Shown: positions 26,491-34,679 of the stretch, piece after piece
How positions within the stretch are numbered: position 1 is the first letter of the stretch
Layout: each line of letters opens with the position of its first letter
Assembly: GCF_002583555.1 (NCBI RefSeq)
Contig: NZ_BEGX01000056.1
Location: 1 to 57,050, forward strand
Source of the DNA: Pseudonocardia sp. N23
Lineage (GTDB): Bacteria > Actinomycetota > Actinomycetes > Mycobacteriales > Pseudonocardiaceae
Direction of reading: 5' to 3'
Length of the DNA: 57,050 bases
Made by a program: the position numbers and the translations under genes
Notes under the pieces: generated by a model
What the model was told of the DNA's origin: nothing
Databases searched by the model: none
Seen by the model: only the letters and a program-made list of their open reading frames with translations

Positions 26491-26866
26491 GCAGCGCCGA
26501 CGCGTTGCCCGCCACCAGCATCAGCAATGTCCCCAGCGGCTTCTCGGTCAGGCCCGCGACGGGGAACGCGTAGCGCAACGTCACGTCCCAGCCGTTGTCG
26601 CCGCGCACCACGCGCGGCGTCCCGAACAGGCCCTCGCCCGCGCCCATCGCCACCCGCGTCGGCACGTCGACCTCCAGCGACAGGTCCCACGCCACGACGC
26701 ACGTGACGTTGAGGACCGGCAGCCCCTCCTCCAGCTCGAGCCCCTGCACCACGCAGGGCACGGCGCCATGCACGAACGTGATGGCGCCGTCGTCGTCGAC
26801 CTGGACGTCGTGGAACCGTTCCAGCGCCTGCCGGGCCAGGTCGAGCATCGCAGCGACGTCGCTCAT
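26471..26866 (-). CDS. YbjN-domain protein
   Basis: A 131-residue protein. The YbjN-like (type III chaperone-like) fold is suggested by [18 protein letters not shown] ... [16 protein letters not shown], a short alpha/beta protein without catalytic motifs. ATG 26866 overlaps the uppS stop (ATGA), so it is co-translated with uppS. The function is unknown. Length is normal for this group in actinobacteria. Confidence 0.78.
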   Translation of the reverse strand: MSDVAAMLDLARQALERFHDVQVDDDGAITFVHGAVPCVVQGLELEEGLPVLNVTCVVAWDLSLEVDVPTRVAMGAGEGLFGTPRVVRGDNGWDVTLRYAFPVAGLTEKPLGTLLMLVAGNASALRAELVD

Positions 26867-27648
26867 GAGCCGGTCTCCTCGGTACGGTCGATCGCGCCAC
26901 CGAACCGGCGGTCGCGGCGCGCGTAGATCTCGATCGCCTCCCAGATGTGGCGGCGGTCGAAGTCGGGGAACAGCGTGTCGAGGAAGACCATCTCCGCGTA
27001 CGCCGACTGCCACAGCAGGAAGTTCGACGTCCGCTGCTCACCCGAGCTGCGGACGAACAGGTCGACGTCGGGCATGTCCGGCTCGTCGAGGTAGCGGGCG
27101 ATCGTGCGCTCGTCGATCTTGTCCGGCTTGATCTTCCCGTCCGCGACGAGGCGCCCGATCTGGCGGACCGCGTCGGCGATCTCCGCCCGTCCGCCGTAGT
27201 TCACGCACATCGTCAACGTCAGCACGTCATTGTCGCGGGTCTTCTCCTCCGCGACCTCCAGCTCCTTGATGACGCTGCGCCACAACCGCGGCCGCCGCCC
27301 CGCCCAGCGCACCCGCACGCCCATCGCGTGCATCTCGTCGACCCGGCGGCGGATCACGTCCCGGTTGAAGCCCATCAGGAAGCGCACCTCGTCGGGGGAG
27401 CGCTTCCAGTTCTCCGTCGAGAACGCGTACGCCGACAACCACTTCACGCCGATGTCGATGCAGCCGCGCGCCACGTCCATCAACGACGCCTCGCCCCGGC
27501 GGTGCCCCTCGATCCGCGGCAGCCCGCGGGCGTTGGCCCAGCGCCCGTTGCCGTCCATCACCAGCGCGACATGGTGGGGCACCAGCTCGCGCGGGATCAC
27601 CGGCGGCCGGGCGCCCGACGGGTGCGGGGCAGGAGGCTGGAAGGGCAC
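26863..27648 (-). CDS. uppS: Polyprenyl diphosphate synthase (cis-prenyltransferase, UppS)
   Basis: A cis-prenyltransferase of about 261 residues that makes the decaprenyl/undecaprenyl diphosphate carrier for wall synthesis. Signatures are [20 protein letters not shown] (catalytic Asp and pyrophosphate site) and [15 protein letters not shown] with the following [15 protein letters not shown] -10 TAGGGT (27661-27656 on the complement) ends 7 bases before the GTG at 27648, which argues for a leaderless start there. The longer form from GTG 27657 overlaps that element. The gene precedes YbjN and follows zur as in related genomes. Confidence 0.94.
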   Translation of the reverse strand: MPFQPPAPHPSGARPPVIPRELVPHHVALVMDGNGRWANARGLPRIEGHRRGEASLMDVARGCIDIGVKWLSAYAFSTENWKRSPDEVRFLMGFNRDVIRRRVDEMHAMGVRVRWAGRRPRLWRSVIKELEVAEEKTRDNDVLTLTMCVNYGGRAEIADAVRQIGRLVADGKIKPDKIDERTIARYLDEPDMPDVDLFVRSSGEQRTSNFLLWQSAYAEMVFLDTLFPDFDRRHIWEAIEIYARRDRRFGGAIDRTEETGS

Positions 27649-27673
27649 GACGTGCACCCTACGGAGGTGGCGT

Positions 27674-28096
27674 TCAGCCGCGGCCGGGCGTCTCCGCGCA
27701 GGCCCTGCACACCCCGAAGATCTCGACGGTGTGGCTCACCTCCGTGAACCCGTGCTCCGCCGCCACCTTCTCCGCCCACCGCTCCACGTCGGGGCCGTCG
27801 ATCTCCACGGCCGTCCCGCACGTCCGGCACACCAGGTGATGGTGGTGGTCGCCGGTGTCGCAGCGCCGGTAGACGGCCTCGCCCGCGCCCATGCGCAGCA
27901 CGTCGACCTCACCGGCGTCGGCCAGCGTCTGCAACGTCCGGTACACCGTCGTCAGGCCGATGCCCTCCCCGGAACGCCGCAGCGCCTCGTGGATCTCCTG
28001 GGCGGAGCGGAAGTCGTCGAGCTCGTCGAGCAGCGCCGACACCGCGGCCCGCTGCTTCGTCGCCCGTAGGCGCACCGTGGGGCGGGGGTCGGTCAC
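27674..28096 (-). CDS. zur: Zinc uptake regulator Zur (Fur family)
   Basis: A 140-residue Fur-family repressor. The winged helix includes [32 protein letters not shown]. The metal sites are [16 protein letters not shown] and a late CRACAE pair, giving the structural zinc. Its start overlaps the stop of the smtB-like gene (GTGA), the same SmtB-Zur pair known in Mycobacterium. There both sense zinc, so Zur rather than Fur is the likelier identity. Confidence 0.9.
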   Translation of the reverse strand: MTDPRPTVRLRATKQRAAVSALLDELDDFRSAQEIHEALRRSGEGIGLTTVYRTLQTLADAGEVDVLRMGAGEAVYRRCDTGDHHHHLVCRTCGTAVEIDGPDVERWAEKVAAEHGFTEVSHTVEIFGVCRACAETPGRG

Positions 28097-28470
28097 GCGG
28101 GCGTCCCTTCCTCGACGTGGGCGACGGCGTCGACGACGATGTGCGCCAGATGGTCGTCGACCAGGGCATAGACGACCTCCCGGCCCTGCCGCACCCCGTG
28201 CACCACCCCGGCCGCCTTGAGCACCCGCAGGTGCTGGCTGATCAACGGCTGCGTGACCGCCAGCGCGTCGACCAGGTCGTGCACGCACCGTGGCGACTCC
28301 AGCAGCTGCAGCACGATCGCGATCCGCACCGGTGCCGCCAGCGCCCGCAGCAGGTCACCCGCCGCCGCGAGCGTGTCCGGGGTGCGCACCGGCGCCGGCG
28401 CGATGCACGTGTGCTCGTCGTGGTCGACGTGCCCCTCGGCGCCTTCCGCGGAGCTGGTGGTGATCGACAT
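28093..28470 (-). CDS. smtB: ArsR/SmtB-family zinc-sensing repressor
   Basis: A 125-residue winged-helix repressor. A His/Asp/Glu/Cys-rich N-terminus (HVDHDEHTC) could bind metal. The ArsR helix-turn-helix reads LAVTQPLISQHLRVLKAAGVV. The C-terminal helix has DDHLAHIVVDAVAHVEEG, with the Asp/His pattern of the alpha5 zinc site. ATG 28470 has a GGGGA site 3 bases before ACC. It is co-translated with zur. Autoregulation is likely by analogy; no clear 12-2-12 operator is seen. Confidence 0.88.
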   Translation of the reverse strand: MSITTSSAEGAEGHVDHDEHTCIAPAPVRTPDTLAAAGDLLRALAAPVRIAIVLQLLESPRCVHDLVDALAVTQPLISQHLRVLKAAGVVHGVRQGREVVYALVDDHLAHIVVDAVAHVEEGTPA

Positions 28471-28533
28471 GGTTCCCCGTCCTGTCACGTGCCGCCCATG
28501 GTAGGCGTCCGCGCTGGACTAGATTCGCACCTC

Positions 28534-28896
28534 GTGCTGCTCATGTGCCGGTTCGACGTCCCGCCCGCCGACGCCGACGCGTTCCTCGCCCGCGGGCGCC
28601 GTGCCCTGGAGCTGCTCACCGCCGCCCCGGGCTGCCTCGGCGGCGAGCTGGGCCGGGCCATCGAGGAGCCGGGACGCTGGGTTCTGCAGGTGCGGTTCGC
28701 CTCCGTCGACGGCTACCGCCGCGCCCTCTCACCCTTCCCGGTGCGCGAGCACGTCGTCCCGCTGCTCGCCGAGGCGCTCGCCGACGAACCCGCCACCTTC
28801 GAGACCCTCGCCTCCGGCGCCGGGGGAGCGGTCACCGCGCACGAGAGCCTGCTCGCGTCCTCTCAGGACCCCGCGGGGGGCTCGGCGCCGGTGTAG
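28534..28896 (+). CDS. Antibiotic-biosynthesis-monooxygenase (ABM) family protein
   Basis: A 120-residue dimeric ferredoxin-like protein. LLMCRFDVPPADADAFLARG followed by a central RWVLQVRFASVDGYRRAL fits the ABM/Dabb fold. A -10 TAGATT (28520-28525) ends 8 bases before the GTG, suggesting a leaderless mRNA. It is divergent from smtB-zur and its end overlaps the convergent SRPBCC gene by 34 bases. The reaction is unknown. Confidence 0.75.
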   Translation: MLLMCRFDVPPADADAFLARGRRALELLTAAPGCLGGELGRAIEEPGRWVLQVRFASVDGYRRALSPFPVREHVVPLLAEALADEPATFETLASGAGGAVTAHESLLASSQDPAGGSAPV

Positions 28897-29516
28897 AACG
28901 CGGTCGTCCGGTCCGCTGCCGGGCGCGCCTCCGCCTCCGGCGTCCCCGCTGCCACCGACGCCCGGCACCAGTCGTCGCTCGCCGCCGTCAGGAACGCGCC
29001 ACCCTCCGGCGACGTCGACCACGCCTCGGCCTCCGCCGCGTCGACGCTCGCCCCGGTCGCCAGGTGCAGCCCCAGCCCGTACAGCCCGAGATCCCAGCCC
29101 AGCCCCACCGCGCCCGGCCCGAACTGCGCCCACCGCTCGTCGTCGACGTGCGCGATGTGGTCGATCGTCAACCGGGCGCCCTCGCCCTCGCCGGCGAACG
29201 TGACCTCGATCCAGCTCACCTCACCGCCGAACTCCCACGTCGCCGCGAACGAGTTCGGTGCGTCGCAGCGCTCCACCGTGCCGTTCGCGTTGCCCTCCAG
29301 CTGGTAGCTGCCGCCGAGCTCCAGCTCACCCGTCACCGGCAGGAACCAGCGCGGTAGCCGCTCGAGGCTGGTGCAGGCGTCCCACAGGTCGTCGACCGAC
29401 GTCGGATACACCCGGCTGATCGTGACGACCCGCGCCTCGCCCGCCGCCAACGTCCTGGCACCGACCTCGCGCCGCACCGCACTCACCTCGTGCCGTACGT
29501 CCGTCGCGTCGCTCAC
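28863..29516 (-). CDS. SRPBCC (START/AHSA1-like) protein
   Basis: A 217-residue protein. RVYPTSVDDLWDACTSLERLPRW and GGSYQLEGNANGTV are the AHSA1-like ligand-binding pattern, with a C-terminal helix containing GWDLGLYGLGLHL. GTG 29516 is taken because it overlaps the ArsR stop by 4 bases and has GGAGA at good spacing; GTG 29519 is one codon longer. SRPBCC/ArsR pairs are common. The ligand is unknown. Confidence 0.88.
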   Translation of the reverse strand: MSDATDVRHEVSAVRREVGARTLAAGEARVVTISRVYPTSVDDLWDACTSLERLPRWFLPVTGELELGGSYQLEGNANGTVERCDAPNSFAATWEFGGEVSWIEVTFAGEGEGARLTIDHIAHVDDERWAQFGPGAVGLGWDLGLYGLGLHLATGASVDAAEAEAWSTSPEGGAFLTAASDDWCRASVAAGTPEAEARPAADRTTAFYTGAEPPAGS

Positions 29517-29845
29517 CACTGTCTCCGTTCACGTTTGCCGCGGGCGATCTCCGTCGCCAGGGCGTCCAGATGGGGGGTCCAGAACCGGCGGAACCGGTCG
29601 AGCCACACGTCGACCTCCTGCAGCCCATCGGCCCGGACCGCGTACAGCCGCCGGGTGCCGACGGCTCGCACCGAGGCGAACCCGTTCTCCCGCAACACCT
29701 TGAGATGCTGCGACACCGCGGGCTGGGAGATGCCGAACTCCTCGCGGACCGTCGCCGTCACATCCCCTGCGCTCAGCTCGCCGTCGGCGATGAGCTCGAG
29801 GATGCGCCTCCTGACCGGGTCTCCGAGAACGTCGAACGCGTGCAC
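29513..29845 (-). CDS. ArsR-family regulator paired with SRPBCC protein
   Basis: A 110-residue winged-helix repressor (HAFDVLGDPVRRRILELIAD ... GISQPAVSQHLKVLRENGF) lacking the Cys residues of metal sensors, like the SdpR group. Its stop overlaps the SRPBCC start. GTG 29845 lies 6 bases after a -10 (TACTTT), so the operon appears leaderless and autoregulated through a palindrome in the -35 area. Confidence 0.92.
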   Translation of the reverse strand: MHAFDVLGDPVRRRILELIADGELSAGDVTATVREEFGISQPAVSQHLKVLRENGFASVRAVGTRRLYAVRADGLQEVDVWLDRFRRFWTPHLDALATEIARGKRERRQW

Positions 29846-29851
29846 GGCTCG

Positions 29852-29877
29852 AAAGTAACAGCTTCGACTTATATAAG
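29852..29877 (-). promoter_or_regulatory. Promoter and palindromic operator of the ArsR/SRPBCC operon
   Basis: Minus-strand TACTTT (29857-29852) is a -10 ending 6 bases before the GTG. The perfect palindrome CTTATATAAG (29868-29877) lies about 10 bases further upstream in the -35 area. It is a sharp AT-rich island in GC-rich DNA and the likely ArsR binding site. Confidence 0.6.
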
Positions 29878-29942
29878 CAAACATCGATCTAGTGAGGCGG
29901 CCGCTGCGGAGAGGAGGCCACCCGTGTTCCCCTTGCCTCTCG

Positions 29943-30038
29943 TCGCGGGGTCGCGGGGTCGCGGGGTCGCGGGGTCGCGGGGTCGCGGGGTCGCGGGGTC
30001 GCGGAGGCGCGGGGTCGCGGGGTCGCGGAGGCGCGGAG
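29943..30038 (+). repeat. 8-bp tandem repeat, unit TCGCGGGG, about 12 copies
   Basis: Seven exact copies (29943-29998) are followed by five degenerate ones (TCGCGGAG or GCGCGGGG). The unit is not a multiple of three, so the array cannot be conserved protein-coding sequence. Confidence 0.95.
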
Positions 30039-30424
30039 TCGTCGCGCGGGTTGCGGGAGGAGTGCACGTATTCCGGGGTCGCCACGCGGCCTGCGGGACG
30101 CGCGATGATTGCGACGTACGCGCGTTGTGCGTGCAGACTGCGCGGCGTCGCGCACGGCTGCGTGAGGGACGTCGAGAAGTCGCGGTGACCGCGGGGAGTA
30201 CACGTGCTCCGGGTGCGGCGGCCGATGTCCAGGTCGGTCTGCTCGCCGCACGGTTTCTCGGGTCGGCGCGCTTTTCCCTCGGTCGGCGCGCGTTCCGCAG
30301 CCTGCGCGACGACCGAGGAAGCCGAGCTCCGTTGGTGTGGACCGCGCATCTCGCGCACCTGTCGGACCCGCGACGACCGGAGAAGCTGCGTGGTGATCCG
30401 ACAAGTTGTGCACCTGGGGTCGAG

Positions 30425-30433
30425 TTGTCCACA
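30425..30433 (+). promoter_or_regulatory. DnaA-box consensus TTGTCCACA
   Basis: An exact match to the high-GC actinobacterial DnaA box lies 53 bases before the AbiEi-like gene. A weaker TTGTGCACC lies at 30404-30412. Two boxes near each other are suggestive, but a role is unproven. Confidence 0.4.
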
Positions 30434-30485
30434 GGGGACGCCGGAGGGGTGGCCGCCCGAGGGCCGGAGGCGCCACAGTCGGGAC

Positions 30486-31391
30486 GTGGACGTGATCGGA
30501 CTGACCAGCAGATCCGCATTGCTGGCCTCTGGAGTGTCGGACGACGAGCTGGCCCGCTGGTGCGCCGGCGGCGAGCTGGTGCGGATCGCCCGCGGCGCCT
30601 ACCTACCTGCCGCGTCGGCGGCGGGGATCGGCCCCGACGCACGGCATGCGCTGGAGGTCCGGGCGGCGTTCGAGCGGATGCGGGCCCCGGTCGCGGCGAG
30701 TCACGTGTCTGCAGCGGTGCTGCACGGCCTGCCGGTGTGGGGCATCGCGGTCGACCGTGTGCACCTGACCCGGATGTCCCCAGGAGCGGTCCGTCGCTCG
30801 GCTCGGCTGCACCTCCACGGCACCGGACTCGGGGAGGACGAGGTGGAGCTCGTCGAGGCCGGCCACGTCACGTCCGTCGCGCGGACAGTCGTCGACATCG
30901 CCCGCACCGAACCGTTCGAGCAGGCCGTCGCGGTCGCCGACGCCGCGTTGCGCGCAGGCCTCGTCGCACCGACCTCTCTGACGTACGCGCGCGGCAGGGC
31001 GCGGCATCGAGGTGGTGCGACGGCGGCGGGTCGGGTCGTCGCGTTCGCGGACGGTCGGTGCGAGAGCACGGGGGAGTCGCGCAGCCGGGTCGCGCTGCGC
31101 CGCCACGGACTCCCTGCGCCGGAGCTGCAGTGGGAGGTCCGCGGCGGCGGCCGGCTGATCGGGCGGGTCGACTTCGGGTGGCCTGCGCTGCGCACGGTCG
31201 GGGAGTTCGACGGCCGGACGAAGTACACGCGTGACTCGCAGGACGACGCCGCCGCGGTGGTGTGGGCCGAGAAGCGTCGCGAGGACGCCCTGCGCGCGGT
31301 CGGGTTGCGGGTCGTGCGCTGGACGTGGGCCGACCTCGTGGACTTCGAGCCGGTCGCGGCGCGCCTGCGCTCCGCGTTCGCCGGGCCGTGA
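30486..31391 (+). CDS. AbiEi-antitoxin-domain / DUF559-like protein
   Basis: A 301-residue protein. The N-terminus (VSDDELARWCAGGELVRIAR ... GAYLPAA) is the winged-helix AbiEi antitoxin domain. The middle holds HVSAAVLHGLPVWG and VARTVVDIAR. The C-terminus (VDFGWPALRTVGEFDGRTKY ... WAEKRREDALRAVGLRVVRW) is a Vsr/DUF559-like nuclease fold. Many actinobacterial genomes carry multiple copies. No cognate AbiEii toxin gene is adjacent, so it is an orphan of unknown role. GTG 30486 is used because the conserved domain starts immediately. Confidence 0.8.
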   Translation: MDVIGLTSRSALLASGVSDDELARWCAGGELVRIARGAYLPAASAAGIGPDARHALEVRAAFERMRAPVAASHVSAAVLHGLPVWGIAVDRVHLTRMSPGAVRRSARLHLHGTGLGEDEVELVEAGHVTSVARTVVDIARTEPFEQAVAVADAALRAGLVAPTSLTYARGRARHRGGATAAGRVVAFADGRCESTGESRSRVALRRHGLPAPELQWEVRGGGRLIGRVDFGWPALRTVGEFDGRTKYTRDSQDDAAAVVWAEKRREDALRAVGLRVVRWTWADLVDFEPVAARLRSAFAGP

Positions 31392-31680
31392 GGGCACCCG
31401 GCGTGAGCGCCGCCGTGTTGCGTCCCCCTCGGCGGTGGTGGTCTTGAGCACCGCGCGGGCTCTTCGATCGGAGGGTTGGGTGAGCGGATGCCGCCACCCC
31501 CGCAGGCGGGCGTCAGACCGCTGAGGCCAGTCGCGACCTCGGACACCGCGCGCAGACCGCCGATCTTCAGTGCCGCTCCACGCTAGTTGACCCGGTCGGC
31601 GCCTGGGTCGCGTGGACATCGCTCGGTTTGTCGGGTCAGCGCAGGCTCTGCAGGTCGCGTCCGGGCCGCAGGAACCGTGC

Positions 31681-31740
31681 GGCGACGGCACACTCAGCGT
31701 GGCGACCGCGCAATCAGCGTTGCGACGGCACACTCAGCGT
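31681..31740 (+). repeat. 20-bp tandem array, three copies (type GGCGACGGCACACTCAGCGT)
   Basis: Three consecutive 20-base units with few differences, the first and third nearly identical. It is nested in the first long repeat. Confidence 0.9.
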
Positions 31741-31900
31741 GGCGACGACTCCCCTGGCGGCACCCCACCGGCTGTGCGCGTAAGCCCGGCGGAGTCTCTG
31801 CCGGTTGTGGCCCGGCTGCCGCGGCGTGGGTTGCATGGACACCGCGCGTATCGCCGGGGCGGCGCGCGGTCTGCAGGCAGCGCCCGGCCCGCAGGAACCG

Positions 31901-31960
31901 CGCGGCGACTGCACGCTCGGCGCGGCGACTGCACGCTCGGCGCGGCAACGGCACAACCGC
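31901..31960 (+). repeat. 20-bp tandem array, three copies (type CGCGGCGACTGCACGCTCGG)
   Basis: Two identical 20-base units plus one degenerate unit, nested in the second long repeat directly after GCAGGAACCG, the same position as the 31681 array. Confidence 0.9.
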
Positions 31961-32062
31961 GGCGCCGCCCGACCACGCCGGCGGGTCTGCCCGACGGAGG
32001 GCCCGGCCCGGCCGCGGCCGCGTGGGTCGCGTGGACACCGCGGATGTTGCCGGGGACGGCCC

Positions 32063-32122
32063 GCGGCCTGCAGCCGGCGCCCGGACCCGGCGGCGGCCTG
32101 CAGCCGGCGCCCGGACCCGGCG
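32063..32122 (+). repeat. Perfect 30-bp tandem duplication
   Basis: The 30-base unit starting GCGGCCTGCAGCCGG is present twice without a mismatch (32063-32092 and 32093-32122) at the end of the third long repeat. Confidence 0.95.
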
Positions 32123-32255
32123 AACCGCACGCCGATCCCCACGGGGTCGCGCCGCGGGCTCGCTGTCGCGGTCAGTGAGGGGTGCGGGAGGGCGCGGTGG
32201 GCCGGTGGATAGGCTGGGGGCTTCCGTTTCGGGACTCTTCCTGGAGATATCAGCT

Positions 32256-33653
32256 GTGGCCAGCAAGCCGACTTCCGCCAAGATCGAGACCATCGTCGCG
32301 CTCGCGAAGCGCCGCGGATTCGTCTTCGCCTCCGGGGAGATCTACGGCGGTACCCGCTCGGCGTGGGACTACGGCCCCCTGGGCGTCGAGCTCAAGGAGA
32401 ACATCAAGCGGCAGTGGTGGCGGACGATGGTCACCGGCCGTGAGGACGTGGTGGGCCTCGACAGCTCGGTGATCCTGCCGCGCCAGGTGTGGGTGGCGTC
32501 GGGTCACGTCGGGGTGTTCAACGACCCGCTGGTCGAGTGCCTGAGCTGCCACAAGCGCTTCCGGGCCGACCAGCTCGCGGAGGAGTACGTCGAGCGGACG
32601 GGCAAGGCCGCCGCGGAGGACGACCTGTCCGACGTCCCGTGCCCCAACTGCGGTACCCGCGGCCAGTACACCCCGCCGCAGGATTTCAACATGATGCTCG
32701 AGACGCACCTCGGGCCGGTGAAGACCGAAGACGGTCTGCACTACCTGCGGCCGGAGACGGCGCAGGGCATCTTCGTGAACTTCCTGAACGTGCAGACGAC
32801 GTCGCGCAAGAAGCCCCCGTTCGGCATCGGCCAGATGGGCAAGAGCTTCCGCAACGAGATCACCCCGGGCAACTTCATCTTCCGGACGCGTGAGTTCGAG
32901 CAGATGGAGATGGAGTACTTCGTCGAGCCGGGCACCGACGAGGAGCTGCACCAGTACTGGATCGACGAGCGCACCCGCTGGTACACGGACCTCGGCATCG
33001 ACCCGGAGAACCTGCGGCACTTCGAGCACCCGAAGGAGAAGCTCTCCCACTACTCGAAGCGGACGGTCGACATCGAGTACCGCTTCCGCTTCTCCGGTCA
33101 GGAGTGGGGCGAGCTCGAGGGTATCGCGAACCGGACCGACTTCGACCTGACGACGCACTCGAACCACTCGGGCGTCGACCTGTCGTTCTACGACCAGGCG
33201 TCGGGTACCCGTTACCGGCCGTACGTGATCGAGCCTGCGGCGGGTGTGGGCCGCTCGATGATGGCGTTCCTCATCGAGGCCTACAACGAGGACGAGGCGC
33301 CGAACGCGAAGGGCGGCGTCGACAAGCGGGTCGTGCTGCGGCTCGACCGCCGGCTGGCGCCGGTGAAGGCGGCGGTGCTGCCGTTGTCGCGCAACGCGGA
33401 TCTGTCGCCGAAGGCACGTGACCTGGCGACGGCGCTGCGCAAGAACTGGAACGTCGAGTTCGACGATGCGGGTGCGATCGGCCGCCGGTACCGCCGCCAG
33501 GACGAGATCGGCACGCCGTTCTGCATCACCGTCGACTTCGACACCCTCACCGACCAGGCGGTGACGATCCGGGAGCGCGACTCGATGTCGCAGGAGCGGA
33601 TCGCGCTCGACCAGGTCGAGTCGTACCTGGCGGCCCGCCTGCTGGGCTGCTGA
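32256..33653 (+). CDS. glyS: Glycyl-tRNA synthetase (dimeric, class II)
   Basis: A 465-residue alpha2-type enzyme. The N-terminus is [20 protein letters not shown]. Zinc-type CLSCHKRF and CPNCGTRG pairs are present. Class II motifs 2 and 3 follow ([20 protein letters not shown] and [13 protein letters not shown]), and an anticodon-binding domain ends the protein. GTG 32256 has GGAG 8 bases upstream. The open frame upstream is noise over the repeat region. It lies downstream of the smtB/zur block as in Mycobacterium. Confidence 0.97.
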   Translation: MASKPTSAKIETIVALAKRRGFVFASGEIYGGTRSAWDYGPLGVELKENIKRQWWRTMVTGREDVVGLDSSVILPRQVWVASGHVGVFNDPLVECLSCHKRFRADQLAEEYVERTGKAAAEDDLSDVPCPNCGTRGQYTPPQDFNMMLETHLGPVKTEDGLHYLRPETAQGIFVNFLNVQTTSRKKPPFGIGQMGKSFRNEITPGNFIFRTREFEQMEMEYFVEPGTDEELHQYWIDERTRWYTDLGIDPENLRHFEHPKEKLSHYSKRTVDIEYRFRFSGQEWGELEGIANRTDFDLTTHSNHSGVDLSFYDQASGTRYRPYVIEPAAGVGRSMMAFLIEAYNEDEAPNAKGGVDKRVVLRLDRRLAPVKAAVLPLSRNADLSPKARDLATALRKNWNVEFDDAGAIGRRYRRQDEIGTPFCITVDFDTLTDQAVTIRERDSMSQERIALDQVESYLAARLLGC

Positions 33654-33686
33654 GGGCCGCCGCTGTTCGTCGTGGAGGAAGGCGGG

Positions 33687-34679
33687 TCAGGCCGGTTCCG
33701 CCGGGAACAGGCGGTCGACGACGTCGCGCATCGTCACCAGGCCCGTGGCGCCTTCCACCGAGACGAGCGCGAGGTGCGCCCGCTGCTCCCGCATGGTGCC
33801 GAGCGCGGCGTGCGCGGTCTCGTCGCCGGACAGGGTGAGGACGGGCCGCATGAGCGTCCCGGCGGTGGCGTCGGCCGGCGCGGCGAGGGCGTCGCGGACG
33901 TGCACCACCCCGACCGGGACCTCGCCGTCGCGGACGACGAGCCGCAGGTGCCCGCTCTGCCGGGAGACGGCGCGGACGCAGGCGGCGTCGTCGAGGATGT
34001 CGACGGTGACGGGGTCGGTGCGCATGAGCTCGCGCAGCGGCGTCCGGTAGATGTCGAGTGCGGTGACGATCTGGGCGCGGCGGTTCTCGTCGAGTGCCCC
34101 GGCCCGCGCGGAGTGGGTGACGAGCTCGCGCAGGTCTGCGGGGTCGCGGGCTGCTCCGACCTCGTCGACGGGGTCGACGCCGACGGCGCGCAGGCACCGG
34201 TTGGCGAGCCCGTTGAGCACGACGAGGACGGGCCGGGTGAGCCACATGAACCCGCGCATCGGCAGCGCGAGCAGCGTCGCCGACCGTTCGGGGTGGGCGA
34301 TGGCCCACGACTTGGGTGCCATCTCGCCGACGACGAGATGCAGGAACGTCACCACGATCAGCGAGAGCACGAACGCGAGGACGCCGGCGGTGGCGGCCGG
34401 CAGGCCCCAGCCGGCGAGGACGGGTTCGAGCGCCTCGTCGACGGCGGGTTTGGCGATGGCGCCGAGGCCCAGGGTGCACAGCGTGATGCCGAGCTGTGAG
34501 CCGGCGAGCAGCAGCGACAGGTCGCGGGAGCTGCGCAGCGCCGCCCGCGCGGACGCGGACCGCTCGGCGGCTTCCTCGAGCCGGTAGCGGCGGGCCGCGA
34601 CGAGCGCGAACTCGATCGCGACGAAGAACGCGGACAGCGCGATGAGCCCGATGGACACGACGATCGTCCACGTGTTCAT
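33687..34679 (-). CDS. CNNM/DUF21 transmembrane protein, second of a pair
   Basis: A 330-residue protein. The DUF21 domain has four hydrophobic segments (IVVSIGLIALSAFFVAIEFALVA first). The GSQLGITLCTLGLGAI and GEMAPKSWAI motifs follow, then a CBS pair with only weak motif conservation. It lacks the C-terminal CorC domain found in its upstream partner. The start overlaps the partner's stop (ATGA). Such long/short CNNM pairs are usual in actinobacteria and probably form a heteromer for divalent-cation (magnesium) transport. Confidence 0.92.
   Translation of the reverse strand: MNTWTIVVSIGLIALSAFFVAIEFALVAARRYRLEEAAERSASARAALRSSRDLSLLLAGSQLGITLCTLGLGAIAKPAVDEALEPVLAGWGLPAATAGVLAFVLSLIVVTFLHLVVGEMAPKSWAIAHPERSATLLALPMRGFMWLTRPVLVVLNGLANRCLRAVGVDPVDEVGAARDPADLRELVTHSARAGALDENRRAQIVTALDIYRTPLRELMRTDPVTVDILDDAACVRAVSRQSGHLRLVVRDGEVPVGVVHVRDALAAPADATAGTLMRPVLTLSGDETAHAALGTMREQRAHLALVSVEGATGLVTMRDVVDRLFPAEPA

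Larger units (their letters stand above)
29878..30485. other. Non-coding stretch with tandem repeat and DnaA-box-like sites
   Basis: No credible gene is seen in these 608 bases. Open frames here are broken by an 8-bp repeat and lack family sequence. It holds the TCGCGGGG array (29943-30038), two weakly similar segments near 30058 and 30196 (GGAGTNCACGTNNTCCGGG), and two DnaA-box-like 9-mers before the next gene. Confidence 0.6.
31605..32130 (+). repeat. Three imperfect ~200-bp direct repeats upstream of glyS
   Basis: Units begin at 31605, 31828 and 32024 with near-identical heads (GGGTCGCGTGGACATC, GGGTTGCATGGACACC, GGGTCGCGTGGACACC). They then share GCAGG(C/T) and GCAGGAACCG segments. The first two contain three-copy 20-base arrays at the same place (31681-31740 and 31901-31960). 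No gene is seen in 31392-32255; the part before 31605 shows nothing recognisable. Confidence 0.75.

Noticed and set aside
29943..30038. CRISPR-like array
   Set aside because: The 8-bp unit repeats head to tail with no spacers and there are no cas genes nearby.
29570..30480. Open frames across the gap before the AbiEi-like gene
   Set aside because: They cross a non-triplet tandem repeat and carry no family sequence.
31587..32255. N-terminal extension of glyS
   Set aside because: The upstream open frame runs through tandem repeats and encodes low-complexity sequence; glyS homology and a ribosome site fix the start at 32256.
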